This document shows, piece by piece, positions 5,655 through 5,789 of a stretch of DNA of 5,789 bases; position 1 is the stretch's first letter, and each line of letters begins with the position of its first letter. The stretch comes from Nitrospinae bacterium RIFCSPLOWO2_12_FULL_45_22 (GTDB lineage: Bacteria; 2-12-FULL-45-22), in NCBI GenBank assembly GCA_001803565.1, contig MHDQ01000149.1, forward strand, positions 1 to 5,789, read 5' to 3'. The position numbers were made by a program, and so were the translations under genes. The notes beneath the pieces were generated by a model. The model was not told where the DNA came from. It saw nothing but the letters and a program-made list of their open reading frames with translations, and ran no database searches.

Positions 5655-5789
5655 TATTGGTTAAGTAATTGGCGCATCTTCAGTCGCAGGGCATTTATCT
5701 GAATAAAACCCTGGGCTTGTTTCTGATCATAAACCTGATCAGCTTCAAAAGTGGCATAGGAATCGCTATAGAGAGATTTTTCCGCCTTC
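5654..5789 (-). CDS. argG: Argininosuccinate synthase, C-terminal fragment
   Basis: Only the last 44 codons and the stop lie in the window, and the gene continues past its right edge. The fragment reads [20 protein letters not shown] and then [20 protein letters not shown] to the end. This matches the conserved ArgG C terminus (SLYS..LATF....VYDQKDA.GFI...LRLK.R). ArgG joins citrulline and aspartate using ATP to form argininosuccinate in arginine synthesis. The C-terminal helix takes part in tetramer formation in the family. The TAA at 5656-5654 overlaps the ATG of the nucleotidyltransferase gene by one base. Confidence 0.92.
   Translation of the reverse strand, partial: KAEKSLYSDSYATFEADQVYDQKQAQGFIQINALRLKMRQLLNQ

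Overview
The window is bacterial. It is a housekeeping gene block read on the minus strand that is interrupted by a compositionally different three-gene cassette read on the plus strand. The housekeeping genes are a GatCAB tRNA-amidation pair (gatC, gatA), a molybdenum cofactor pair (moaC and a MOSC-domain protein) and the 3' end of argG. They fit a bacterium that makes Gln-tRNA(Gln) by transamidation and uses a molybdopterin or tungstopterin enzyme. An anaerobe of Bacillota or deltaproteobacterial type is plausible, but I cannot fix the phylum from these genes.

Layout: 1-2462 (minus strand) holds moaC, a MOSC protein, gatC and gatA, tightly packed and read towards the window start; gatA runs off the edge. 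2463-3126 is a 660-base stretch with no gene I recognise. It carries a possible moaC promoter, a hairpin, a 50-bp imperfect inverted repeat and, at its right end, a strong promoter overlaid by two identical palindromes. 3127-5462 (plus strand) is an operon of three genes: a 98-residue DUF4258-like putative toxin, a 280-residue MqsA/YgiT-like zinc-finger plus HTH protein with a long extra C-terminal domain, and a 390-residue protein ending in a Lon-type (S16) peptidase domain with an intact Ser-Lys dyad but no ATPase. 5415-5789 (minus strand) holds a short nucleotidyltransferase whose 3' end is antisense to the end of the protease gene, coupled by TAATG to the C-terminal part of argininosuccinate synthase.

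The notable content is the three-gene cassette. The first two genes look like a type II toxin-antitoxin pair with an autoregulated promoter. The third puts a dedicated Lon-like protease in the same transcript. A reasonable working model, not shown by sequence alone, is that the protease controls the stability or processing of the unusually long antitoxin, or of the toxin, in response to a stress or infection signal sensed by its unrecognised N-terminal region. The cassette is AT-rich compared with its flanks, points against them and abuts a truncated or frameshifted nucleotidyltransferase gene, so it looks like an acquired accessory island.
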